56,985 bases of DNA from Coriobacteriaceae bacterium AM100-PB1-1D-6A (GTDB taxonomy: Bacteria > Actinomycetota > Coriobacteriia > Coriobacteriales > Coriobacteriaceae): assembly GCA_027660625.1 (NCBI GenBank), contig JAQDNC010000013.1:1-56985 (forward strand), read 5' to 3'. How positions within the stretch are numbered: the stretch's first letter is position 1; each line of letters starts with the position of its first letter. This document shows, piece by piece, positions 33,889 to 41,468 of the stretch. Position numbers and translations under genes: made by a program. The notes under the pieces were generated by a model. It was given only the letters and a program-made list of their open reading frames with translations. It did not search any database and was not told the DNA's origin.

Positions 33889-34776
33889 ATGTTTGACAAA
33901 GGACCCGTGCCCGGCCGCAACGACGCTTGCTGGTGCGGCAGCGGCAAAAAATATAAGAAATGCCATAGCACCTTTGATGAGCGCCTCGAGCGCTTGTGGG
34001 AAGAGGGCTGGGAGGTTCTGCCCCGCACGCTCTACAAGACGCCCGCCGATATCGAGGGCATCAAGCGCTCGGCCGCCATTAACGTAGGCGTGCTCGACTA
34101 CGTAGGCGAGCACATCGCCGCGGGCATGACCACCAACCAGATTGACCAGATGATCTACGACTACACCGTCGAGCACGGCGGCACGCCGGCCGACCTCAAC
34201 TACGAGGGCTACCCCAAGAGCGTATGCACCTCGATCAACGACGTGGTCTGTCACGGTATCCCCTGCGATACGGACGTGCTGCACGAGGGCGACATCATCA
34301 ACGTCGACTGCTCCACGATCCTGGACGGCTACTTTAGTGATTCGAGCCGCATGTTCTGCATCGGCGAGGTCTCTGCCGAGCGCCAGCGCCTGGTCGACGT
34401 CACCCGCGCCAGCGTGGAGGCGGGCCTGGCGGCCGTCAAGCCATGGCTGCCGCTGTCCGTTATGGCCGAGGCCGTACAAAAGACGGTCGAGGACGCCGGC
34501 TTTAGCGTGGTGCGCGAGTACGGCGGACACGGCATCGGTAAGGAGTTCCACGAGGACCCGTTTGTGGGCTTTACCACCGAGGCACCCGATGTGGACACCA
34601 TCATGGCTCCGGGCATGGTCTTTACCATTGAGCCCATGGTCAATGCCGGAGCGCCCGACATCAAGATTAGCAAGGGTGACGGTTGGTGTGTGCGCACCAA
34701 GGACGGCAGCGATTCGGCCCAGTGCGAGGTACAGCTCGTGGTGACCGAGGACGGCTACGAGCTGCTGAGCTGGTAG
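33889..34776 (+). CDS. map: Type I methionine aminopeptidase with SEC-C zinc motif
   Basis: A 295-residue enzyme that removes the starting methionine from new proteins. Residues 8-26 are a SEC-C zinc motif with Cys14, Cys16, Cys25 and His26, as in the longer actinobacterial and clostridial MetAP forms, which may bind the ribosome. The catalytic pita-bread fold follows with metal ligands in INVDCSTILDGYFSDSSR, YGGHGIGKEFHEDPF, FTIEPM and the final QCEVQLVVTE. The -10-like TATACT lies 26 bp upstream. A terminator follows. It is a complete gene. Confidence 0.93.
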   Translation: MFDKGPVPGRNDACWCGSGKKYKKCHSTFDERLERLWEEGWEVLPRTLYKTPADIEGIKRSAAINVGVLDYVGEHIAAGMTTNQIDQMIYDYTVEHGGTPADLNYEGYPKSVCTSINDVVCHGIPCDTDVLHEGDIINVDCSTILDGYFSDSSRMFCIGEVSAERQRLVDVTRASVEAGLAAVKPWLPLSVMAEAVQKTVEDAGFSVVREYGGHGIGKEFHEDPFVGFTTEAPDVDTIMAPGMVFTIEPMVNAGAPDIKISKGDGWCVRTKDGSDSAQCEVQLVVTEDGYELLSW

Positions 34777-34785
34777 CCGTGGATG

Positions 34786-34832
34786 CGCCGGATGCTGACG
34801 GGCACGCTCGTCTTGCATCCGGCGTTTTTGTT
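34786..34832 (+). terminator. Terminator of map
   Basis: CGCCGGATGC (34786-34795) pairs exactly with GCATCCGGCG (34815-34824), followed by TTTTTGTTTG. Confidence 0.92.
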
Positions 34833-34853
34833 TGAGCGTTTTGCCTGATAAAA

Positions 34854-34886
34854 CCTGCCAAAATAAACCTGTCCCTTTTTGGCAGG
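34854..34886 (+). repeat. 33-bp AAATAAACCTGTCCC hairpin repeat, copy 2
   Basis: Same 33 bp as the copy at 24878 with CCTGCC/GGCAGG ends, here only 21 bp before a start codon (34907), so it may affect translation start or mark a promoter-proximal terminator. Confidence 0.85.
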
Positions 34887-34906
34887 TCGAGCGGAGAGGA
34901 CTGCTT

Positions 34907-35842
34907 GTGAACATCCTGGTTTTGTTGCCCGTCAACGACCGTCATCGCACAATTCTTGAGTCGAGCGCTCCGGGCGAGGACTTTATCTACACGAGCTCCG
35001 ACGCCATCACGCGTGAGCAGGTCGCCAACGCCGACGTAATCTTGGGCAACATAGACCCTGCCTTGCTTACCGCATGCGAGCATCTCCAGCTGTTGCAATT
35101 GCAGACCGCCGGCTATGACGATTACTTGGCCGCCGGCACCGTGCCGGCTGAAGCCAAGCTGTCTTGCTCGATCGGCGCCTACGGCCAGGCCGTGAGCGAG
35201 CACATGTTTGCCATGGTCCTTTCCATGATGAAGCGCCTGCCCGGCTATCACGACTTGCAGCGCGAGCATCGCTGGGAGGATTTGGGGCCGGTTACCTCGC
35301 TCAAAAATGCCAACGTGCTGGTGCTGGGCGCGGGCGACATTGGCGGCCACTTTGCCACGCTCTGCCGCAACATGGGCGCGCACGTCCGCGGCATCAAGCG
35401 CCATCCACTCGTCTACCCCATTGTGTTTGAGGACATGGACGGCATGGACGCTCTACCTGAGCGCCTGGCAGAGGCAGACATCGTCGCATCCTTTATGCCG
35501 AGCACACCCGAGACCCGCGGCCTGGCGAACGCCGAGTTCTTCGCCGCGATGAAGCCGGGCGCCTTCTTTGCCAACGGCGGCCGCGGCGACCTTGTGGTCG
35601 CCGACGACTTGGTTGCCGCCTTGGAGTCGGGACATCTCGCCGGCGCCGCGGTCGACGTCACCGACCCCGAGCCCCTGCCCGCGACAAGCCCGCTGTGGGA
35701 TGCGCCCAACATGCTCATCACACCGCACGTCTCTGGCTGGTTCCATCTAGCCGCCACCCTCAACAACGTCGTCGACATTGCCGCGGAGAATCTGCGTCAC
35801 CTGCAGGCCGGCGAAACTTTACGTTGTTGGATCGAGCACTAA
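34907..35842 (+). CDS. D-isomer-specific 2-hydroxyacid dehydrogenase
   Basis: A 311-residue NAD(P)-dependent oxidoreductase of the D-lactate/phosphoglycerate dehydrogenase family. The nucleotide-binding motif is VLGAGDIGGHFA, the catalytic arginine is in NGGRGDLVV, and the histidine is in ITPHVSGW; DVTDPEPLP precedes it. It most resembles the short, NADPH-type group acting on small 2-oxo acids. I start at GTG 34907 (GGAGAGGA 7 nt upstream) rather than at upstream codons lying inside the 33-bp repeat. A terminator is at 35974. Confidence 0.87.
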   Translation: MNILVLLPVNDRHRTILESSAPGEDFIYTSSDAITREQVANADVILGNIDPALLTACEHLQLLQLQTAGYDDYLAAGTVPAEAKLSCSIGAYGQAVSEHMFAMVLSMMKRLPGYHDLQREHRWEDLGPVTSLKNANVLVLGAGDIGGHFATLCRNMGAHVRGIKRHPLVYPIVFEDMDGMDALPERLAEADIVASFMPSTPETRGLANAEFFAAMKPGAFFANGGRGDLVVADDLVAALESGHLAGAAVDVTDPEPLPATSPLWDAPNMLITPHVSGWFHLAATLNNVVDIAAENLRHLQAGETLRCWIEH

Positions 35843-35849
35843 TCTTGTT

Positions 35850-35951
35850 CCGCCGTTTTACCAAACGCCGGAACCCCTCGACGCTGCGAGCCCCATGGGT
35901 TCCGCCGTTCTAACGAACGGCGGACCGGTCGACGCTGCGAGCCCGCCGTTT
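35850..35951. repeat. Two tandem 51-bp units with internal dyads
   Basis: TCGACGCTGCGAGCCC appears at 35878-35893 and 35929-35944, 51 bp apart, and each is preceded by CCGCCGTTNTA. The second unit holds the dyad CCGCCGTT/AACGGCGG and the first GGAACCC/GGGTTCC. It follows the dehydrogenase stop codon directly. Confidence 0.7.
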
Positions 35952-35973
35952 GGCCAATCTGCCGTTCAATTTC

Positions 35974-36008
35974 AAAGGCGCGACCAGAAGGTCAGCGCCT
36001 TTTCATTT
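35974..36008 (+). terminator. Terminator of the dehydrogenase gene
   Basis: AAAGGCGCGACC, 4-nt loop, GGTC-a-GCGCCTTTT with a T-rich end. Confidence 0.7.
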
Positions 36009-36075
36009 CACGGCACCTTGGCTCAAACGGCAGGCTCTCGCTGACTTTTGCTCAACCTGTGGGGTCTTCAAATTG

Positions 36076-36567
36076 TTAGAGCGTTGCTAAGTAATTCTTT
36101 GCGTCTTCTACGCTCATTGCTGCGACAGGCGCGTGTGAACAGAGTTTGACATCGTTGGTGACCAGTAAATCTGCTTGGGAGCGCATCGCTGCCGCAATGA
36201 TTAAATCGTCTTCGTAATCGCTATGGAGATTACGCTGCTTGCTCGCCATCCATATGTCACTCAGGTCGCAGGGTACCGGCGTGGCAAGTTGCGACAACAC
36301 GTCGAGGCAATCCCATGCAAGTGATGTCGCCGCCACGGCGGCATCTTGGGATAGTGAGCCATGCTCGCGCCGATACCATGCCTTATGTTCGCTTGAAATC
36401 AAATAGAACAGATCTTTGGACGATGTCGCCGCATACAGCAAATCCACCTGCGCCGTGCATGCATCGCGTAAAAACTCAATCGCCACCGAACGACCACGTC
36501 GTGAGGGAATGAAGTAATCGAGCCACACGTTGGTGTCAACCAAGATACGCCTTGGAGCCTCACTCAT
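36076..36567 (-). CDS. PIN-domain toxin
   Basis: A 163-residue PIN ribonuclease of VapC type. The first acidic residue is Asp11 in ILVDTNVWLDYF; later acidic residues are in SDYEDDLIIAAAM and LLVTNDVKL. It overlaps its antitoxin gene by 8 bases, as expected for a toxin-antitoxin pair. The antitoxin is of RelB kind rather than VapB, a mixed pairing seen now and then. Such toxins cut tRNA or rRNA; the target is unknown. Confidence 0.85.
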   Translation of the reverse strand: MSEAPRRILVDTNVWLDYFIPSRRGRSVAIEFLRDACTAQVDLLYAATSSKDLFYLISSEHKAWYRREHGSLSQDAAVAATSLAWDCLDVLSQLATPVPCDLSDIWMASKQRNLHSDYEDDLIIAAAMRSQADLLVTNDVKLCSHAPVAAMSVEDAKNYLATL

Positions 36568-36940
36568 AGAGCCAGCTCATCTCCTCGCCATAGCGATCCG
36601 CATAGGCATTCCGTTTGAGCTCTTCGTCGTCCGATGGCTGAGCCCTGACCATATCGATTCCCGACTCACGGCAAGCGGCAGCGAACAGCTTCGACCCCTG
36701 ATCCATGAGCTCGAGCTTACGTTTGGCGGCCTTTTCGCGCTCGCGCTGTTCCGCCCGGGCACGACTGGGCAGCAGGATATCCTCGAGCGCGCCGGGCCGA
36801 TCAGCCAGAGATGCCGCAAGTTGCCAGAGCGCACGCACCGCTTGGCTCGGCGTCATACCGGCCCTGGAGAGAGCGGCGTCCCCACTCCTTTTAAGATCGG
36901 CATCGAGACGCACGTTGATCTGAGCGGCTGTTGTGGTCAT
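36560..36940 (-). CDS. RelB/DinJ-type antitoxin
   Basis: A 126-residue antitoxin. Residues 7-45 form a ribbon-helix-helix (INVRLDADLKRSGDAALSRA then MTPSQAVRALW), the RelB/DinJ fold that binds the operon's own promoter. The charged middle region and the C-terminal EEMSWLYE tail are where the toxin should bind. AAGGAGG site 5 nt upstream of the ATG. First gene of a two-gene operon; promoter at 36966-36994. Confidence 0.85.
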   Translation of the reverse strand: MTTTAAQINVRLDADLKRSGDAALSRAGMTPSQAVRALWQLAASLADRPGALEDILLPSRARAEQREREKAAKRKLELMDQGSKLFAAACRESGIDMVRAQPSDDEELKRNAYADRYGEEMSWLYE

Positions 36941-36965
36941 GACCCCTCCTTAATACTTCAAAACT

Positions 36966-36994
36966 ATCATAAAACTCTATGGTAGATACGTAAA
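36966..36994 (-). promoter_or_regulatory. Promoter of the RelB-PIN operon
   Basis: On the minus strand TTTACG (complement of 36989-36994), 17-bp spacer and TATGAT (complement of 36966-36971), about 26 bp before the antitoxin start. Confidence 0.55.
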
Positions 36995-37035
36995 GCATGT
37001 ATAGCATTTATAAGCATTAGCCGTACTCTGTACAC

Positions 37036-37069
37036 AAAAAGCCGCCGAGGCACACTGCACCTCGGCGGC
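37036..37069 (-). terminator. Terminator downstream of the M18 aminopeptidase
   Basis: GCCGCCGAGG (37041-37050) pairs exactly with CCTCGGCGGC (37060-37069); on the minus strand a five-T run follows. Confidence 0.9.
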
Positions 37070-37121
37070 CACATATCACAGATCTAGCTCGGTTTCACCC
37101 TTTGCATTCGCCCAGATAAAA

Positions 37122-37154
37122 CCTGGCAAAATAAACCTGTCACTTTTTGGCAGG
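37122..37154 (+). repeat. 33-bp AAATAAACCTGTCAC hairpin repeat, copy 3
   Basis: Lies 3 bp past the stop codon of the M18 aminopeptidase. On that gene's strand the hairpin is followed by TTTTATCTGG, so it can act as a terminator before the stronger one at 37036. Confidence 0.85.
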
Positions 37155-37157
37155 TTT

Positions 37158-38543
37158 TTAGAGCTCCACGCTTTCGGCGCCGTTGATGGTTAGGTTTCGC
37201 TCGTAGAAGGCGGTGAGGGCACGGATGGCGTACATCACGTCGCGCACGCCGCCGGTCTCGTAGCTCGAGTGCATGGCCAGCTGCGGCAGGCCCACGTCCA
37301 CGGCGTGCATGCTCGCCTGCATGTTCGACAGGTTACCGAGCGTGGAGCCACCCGCCATATCGCTCTTGTTGGCGAAGGCCTGCGTGGGCACGTCGGCGTC
37401 ATCGCAAATAGCCTGGAACACCGCGCGGCTAAAGGCATCGGTGCAGTAGTGCTGGTTGGCGGCTTCCTTGATGACGATGCCGCCGTTGAGTACAACCTGA
37501 TTGCGGGCATCGCACTTCTCGGCGTGGTTGGGGTGCACGGCATGTGCATTGTCGCAGCTTACAAGCATCGAGGCGGCAAGGGCGCGATGGTACGACTCGT
37601 CGTCAAAGCCCAGCGATCCGTTAATGCGGCGCAGCGCGTCGGCCAAGAACGTCGACATGGCGCCCTGCTTGGTCTCGGAGCCAACCTCCTCATTATCAAA
37701 GCAGCAGAAGACCGAGACATCGTGCGCGTTCTCGGCGCCCAAAAATGCCTGTAGCGAGGTATAGGCGCAGGCCAGGTCGTCAAGCTTGGGCGTCGAGATA
37801 AACTCGTCGGCCCAGCCCCAAATGCGCGCATCCTGACGATTGACCAGGAACAGATCGCGGCCCAAAATTTGTTCGGGCTCAACATCCAGCTCTTCGGCGA
37901 TCAGGGCATCAAAGTCGCCCTGCTTAAGCTCGCCGGCACTGATGAGCGGGCACAGGTCGACAGCTCGGTTGGGAGCAAAGCCCTCGTTGACGCCACGGTT
38001 CATATGGATAGCAAGGCTCGGGATAATAGCGACCTCGCGCTCGGTGGCAAGCAGGCGGCTCTCAATACGGTCGCCCTCGCGCACCAGCACGCGGCCCGCG
38101 AGCGCCAGCGGGCGATCGAACCAGGTGTAGTCAATCATGCCGCCGTAGGCCTCGGTGTTCAGGCGCAGCGTCTCGCCCGCGCCGTCGAGCTCGGGCACGG
38201 CCTTAACCTTAAACGTCGGCGAGTCGCTGTGCGACGCCGTCAGCTGAAAATGATAGTCGCCGGCAACGCCGTCCTCGCCCCACGTCGCGGCCAGGTCCTC
38301 GCCCACCTTAAAGGCGATGACACTCGAGGTATTGCGCTGCGTGTAATAACGCCCGCCCGGCTCGATATCCCATGCCGCGTTCTCGGGCAGGTAGGTAAAG
38401 CCCGCCTCGTCGAGCTCGGCCATAATGGTCGCCGCCGTATGGAACATGCTGGGGCATGCCTCGATAAAGTCGATGAGGTCGTTGGCGGCCTCGATATCGT
38501 CGGCAGTCACGTGCACGCGCTCGGGCGTTTCCTGATCCGTCAT
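37158..38543 (-). CDS. M18-family aminopeptidase
   Basis: A 461-residue zinc aminopeptidase of the aspartyl-aminopeptidase family, which trims N-terminal acidic or other residues from peptides in the cytoplasm. Metal and catalytic residues are visible: the His-Asp of ASHSDSPTFKVK (about 97), DNEEVGSETKQGA (about 280, catalytic Glu), and the late histidine in AHAVHPNH. The start is ATG 38543 (AAGGGGAG upstream). It shares no operon and ends 3 bp from a 33-bp repeat. Confidence 0.92.
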   Translation of the reverse strand: MTDQETPERVHVTADDIEAANDLIDFIEACPSMFHTAATIMAELDEAGFTYLPENAAWDIEPGGRYYTQRNTSSVIAFKVGEDLAATWGEDGVAGDYHFQLTASHSDSPTFKVKAVPELDGAGETLRLNTEAYGGMIDYTWFDRPLALAGRVLVREGDRIESRLLATEREVAIIPSLAIHMNRGVNEGFAPNRAVDLCPLISAGELKQGDFDALIAEELDVEPEQILGRDLFLVNRQDARIWGWADEFISTPKLDDLACAYTSLQAFLGAENAHDVSVFCCFDNEEVGSETKQGAMSTFLADALRRINGSLGFDDESYHRALAASMLVSCDNAHAVHPNHAEKCDARNQVVLNGGIVIKEAANQHYCTDAFSRAVFQAICDDADVPTQAFANKSDMAGGSTLGNLSNMQASMHAVDVGLPQLAMHSSYETGGVRDVMYAIRALTAFYERNLTINGAESVEL

Positions 38544-38704
38544 GCTCTCCCCTTTCGCTGGGTTGATGGTCCCCTCCAGCATACCCCGCCGCGCCAGCGC
38601 CGCGCCTTTCATTCCATGTTTAATCCCACGCCGCTCGCCAAGTTGAGCCATCATGCCCGTGCACCTTTTGCGACAATTACGCTAACAGGACGAGAGGAGC
38701 CGTC

Positions 38705-39790
38705 ATGAAGCCACGTAACATTGCCATCGTCTGCGGTGTTGCAGGAACCGCCGTCGGCATCGCCATTGCCGCCGGTATCGTTTATCACAAACAAATCAAG
38801 TCCGCCACGTCGCTCAAACGCTTGACCGGCTACGCGGATGGCCATGACCTGTACGCAATCGACATCGCCTATGACTACGATCTTGATCGCATCATCTCCG
38901 CTGGCGTGCGCGACGACCAGGCCTACATCGATGCTGTGGTGGCGCAGGTGTTGCCCGGCGTGCCGGCACATGTCCAGGCGCCCCAGTTTGCCTGCAGCGC
39001 CTTTGCCGCCGTAGATGCCGAAGGCCGCGTGCGCACCGGTCGCAATTACGACTTTAAGGACGACACCTCGGCGCTGCTGGTGCGCAATCACCCGCGCGAC
39101 GGCTATGCCTCCATCGGCTTTGCGGCTCTCAATAACCTGGGCGATAACACTCCGCTTGACTCCGTCGCCGGACGTGCCGCCGCACTCATGGGCCCGTTTG
39201 CCCAGCTCGACGGTGTTAACGAATGCGGCGTGTCCATTGCCGTACTCACCCTGGATTCCAAACCCTGTGATCAGGATACGCAGCGCCCCGTCATCAATAC
39301 CTCGCTCGCCATCCGCCTGGCGCTCGACCGTGCCGCCACCACGCAAGAAGCTGTCGACCTGCTTTCCGCCTACGACATGCACGCCATGGCAGGACGCGAT
39401 TACCACTTCTTTATCAACGACGCCGCCGGTGACGCGCGGGTGGTGGAGTGGGATCCGCGCGATCCGGACCGCGCTTTCAAGGCGACTCCTGTACGCCAGG
39501 TCACGAACTTCTACGCCTGCTATGGTGACGAAGTGCTGCCCAACCAAAAGAATGGCGAGCTGGGCCATGGTAAAGAGCGCGCCGTCGCAATCGCCGATGT
39601 CCTTGACGCCCATGTCGGTGCCCAGGACGAAACGATTGTCTGGGAAGCCCTGCGTGCCGCAGCGCAAGAACCCAATCCGGAAGACATCACCAGCAATACG
39701 CAATGGTCGGTCGTCTTCGACAACACCGAGCCCGCTGCCGCCATCACGCTGCGCCGCCACTGGGGCGACGTCGACGCCTTCGCACTGTAA
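38705..39790 (+). CDS. Linear amide C-N hydrolase (Ntn type), membrane-anchored
   Basis: A 361-residue protein with an N-terminal membrane helix (about 7-27) and an Ntn-hydrolase domain related to choloylglycine hydrolase/NAAA. The nucleophile is Cys97 in QFACSAFAA, followed by GRNYDF, the stretch that normally carries the Arg and Asp of the active site; NECGVSIAVLTLDS and a later FINDAAGDARVVEW match family strands. Because Cys97 is internal, self-cleavage before it would be needed, as in acid-amidase relatives, unlike bile-salt hydrolases where only Met1 is lost. The substrate may be an N-acyl amide or a bile acid conjugate; sequence alone does not say. GAGGAG ribosome site. Confidence 0.8.
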   Translation: MKPRNIAIVCGVAGTAVGIAIAAGIVYHKQIKSATSLKRLTGYADGHDLYAIDIAYDYDLDRIISAGVRDDQAYIDAVVAQVLPGVPAHVQAPQFACSAFAAVDAEGRVRTGRNYDFKDDTSALLVRNHPRDGYASIGFAALNNLGDNTPLDSVAGRAAALMGPFAQLDGVNECGVSIAVLTLDSKPCDQDTQRPVINTSLAIRLALDRAATTQEAVDLLSAYDMHAMAGRDYHFFINDAAGDARVVEWDPRDPDRAFKATPVRQVTNFYACYGDEVLPNQKNGELGHGKERAVAIADVLDAHVGAQDETIVWEALRAAAQEPNPEDITSNTQWSVVFDNTEPAAAITLRRHWGDVDAFAL

Positions 39791-39859
39791 GGAGCCAGGC
39801 CCGTCAACCTTACGCCCGCCTGACGTTGTTTACATTTCCATACGCTTGAGCTAACACGT

Positions 39860-39892
39860 TTTACCCCCGCGTCAACAGTGTGCGGGGGTAAA
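39860..39892 (+). other. Strong hairpin upstream of pfk
   Basis: TTTACCCCCGC (39860-39870) pairs exactly with GCGGGGGTAAA (39882-39892). It lies between two codirectional genes and may end the upstream transcript, though no T-run follows. Confidence 0.5.
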
Positions 39893-39930
39893 CTTATGCG
39901 CATGTTATAACTTGCCCGGAAGGATTCATC

Positions 39931-41010
39931 ATGCTTAGGATCGGTCTTCTTACCAGTGGCGGCGACTGCCAGGCGCTCAACGCCACTATGCGCGGCATCG
40001 TCAAAACGCTTATGACAAATAGCGAAGAACCTATCGAGATCTATGGTTTTGAGGACGGCTACCAGGGCCTTATCTACAGCAGATTCCGCGTCATGACGCC
40101 CGCCGATTTTAGCGGCATCCTCACCCGCGGCGGCACCATCCTGGGCACGAGCCGCACGCCGTTCAAGCGCTTGGACATTCCCGAAGCCGATGGCGTCGAG
40201 AAGGTGCCCGCGATGGTCCACACCTATCACAAGCTGCAGCTCGACTGCCTGTTTATGCTGGGCGGCAACGGATCCACCAAGACCGCCAACCGCCTGCGCG
40301 AAGAGGGCCTCAACGTTATCGCCCTACCCAAAACCATCGATAACGACACCTGGGGCACCGAGTTGACGTTTGGCTTTACGAGCGCCATCGACGTCGCTAC
40401 CAAGTGCATCGACGACATCCACACCACCGCGTCGAGTCACGGGCGCGTGTTCGTTATCGAGATCATGGGCCACAAGGTTGGCTGGATCCCGCTGTATGCC
40501 GGCGTCGCGGGCGGCGCAGATGTCATCTTGATTCCCGAGATTCCCTACGACATGGATAACGTCATCAAGACCATTGAGCATCGCATGGAGACCGGCAGCC
40601 GCTTTACCATCGTGGCCGTCGCCGAGGGCGCCATCTCCAAAGAGGACGCAGCACTGTCCAAGAAGGAGTACAAGAAGAAGCTCGCCGAGCGCACGAGCCC
40701 GTCAATCGTGTACGACATCGCCAAGGAGATCGAAGCCAAGACCGGTCGCGAGACCCGCGTCGCCATCCCCGGTCACACGCAGCGCGGTGGCCAGCCCGAC
40801 GCCCAGGACCGCATCTTTGCGACCCAGTGCGGCGTCGAGGCCGCGCTTGGCTGCCTGCGTGGCGAGTTTGGCTACATGATTGCCCTGCGCGACGGCAAAA
40901 TGTGCCACATGCCGCTCGAGGATGTCGCCGGCAAGCTCAAGTTTGTCGACCCCCAGAGTGATCTGGTGCGCGAGGCCAAGGCGCTGGGCATCAGCTTCGG
41001 CGACGAATAG
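39931..41010 (+). CDS. pfkA: 6-phosphofructokinase (group III type)
   Basis: A 359-residue kinase of glycolysis acting on fructose 6-phosphate. Motifs: GLLTSGGDCQALNA at the nucleotide site, PKTIDNDTWGTE (133-143) with the catalytic Asp, the substrate segment EIMGHKVGW, and GHTQRGGQPDAQDR. Lysine in PKTIDND is usual for pyrophosphate or mixed-type enzymes, whereas glycine in the GGNG motif points to ATP, so phosphate donor is uncertain. The Mg-ATP motif usually read GGDG or GGEG is GGNGST here (Asn113). AAGGA ribosome site. The last codons take part in a long inverted repeat. Confidence 0.9.
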   Translation: MLRIGLLTSGGDCQALNATMRGIVKTLMTNSEEPIEIYGFEDGYQGLIYSRFRVMTPADFSGILTRGGTILGTSRTPFKRLDIPEADGVEKVPAMVHTYHKLQLDCLFMLGGNGSTKTANRLREEGLNVIALPKTIDNDTWGTELTFGFTSAIDVATKCIDDIHTTASSHGRVFVIEIMGHKVGWIPLYAGVAGGADVILIPEIPYDMDNVIKTIEHRMETGSRFTIVAVAEGAISKEDAALSKKEYKKKLAERTSPSIVYDIAKEIEAKTGRETRVAIPGHTQRGGQPDAQDRIFATQCGVEAALGCLRGEFGYMIALRDGKMCHMPLEDVAGKLKFVDPQSDLVREAKALGISFGDE

Positions 41011-41186
41011 CCTCGGCTGGAACCGCCCCCATCGGAGCCCCCAGGGCTTACCTCCCAAATCGTCCTCGGACATGTCAGGACCCCGCCGTGCGCTTCGCGC
41101 GGCGGGGTCCTTCCGTCCTGCGGAAAGATTTGGGAGGTAAGCCCTGGGGCCTCCTGCGGTAACTAGGGAGGCCGAGGCTATTCGTC
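41002..41186. repeat. Long three-tier inverted repeat (cruciform family, copy A)
   Basis: Outer arms GACGAATAGCCTCGGC (41002-41017, including the pfk stop codon) and its exact complement at 41171-41186; middle arms of 23 bp beginning CCCCAGGGCTTACC (41039-41061) with the exact inverted copy at 41127-41149; inner 11-bp arms GGACCCCGCCG around a CTTCG tip. Between middle and inner arms are GTCCTCGGACATG on one side and GTCCTGCGGA on the other, shared with 50303-50433. No gene fills 41011-41468 apart from this and the next repeat. Confidence 0.85.
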
Positions 41187-41216
41187 TTCTTGCTGCGGAT
41201 GCCTGACCTGAAATTC

Positions 41217-41283
41217 AGTTGCGGTGAAATAGTTCCTGCTTAGTCCGCAAATGGCTGAATTTAGGAACTACTCCACCGCAATT
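41217..41283. repeat. AGTTGCGGTGAAATAG inverted repeat, copy 2
   Basis: Arms AGTTGCGGTGAAATAGTTCC and an inverted partner at 41263-41283, 18 of 21 matching, so older than the copies at 33770 and 42439. Confidence 0.75.
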
Positions 41284-41468
41284 TACTGAGTGGGAGCTCT
41301 TGGCTGCTACTTGCATTGACATTTGTCCTAAAATGGCTGGTCGTTAGGGGTTGCTACCGGTAGTTGCGGTAGGGTTTGAGCAGATTCTAACTAGAAATGG
41401 TGGTCGCTACCGGTTGTTCTCGGCATACTCGGCTCATTCGATTCGACCATCAAACGAAAGGAACCACC

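Noticed and set aside
34832..34906. Longer N-terminus for the D-2-hydroxyacid dehydrogenase
   Set aside because: The extra codons lie in the map terminator tail and the 33-bp repeat; GTG 34907 has the ribosome site and the family start.
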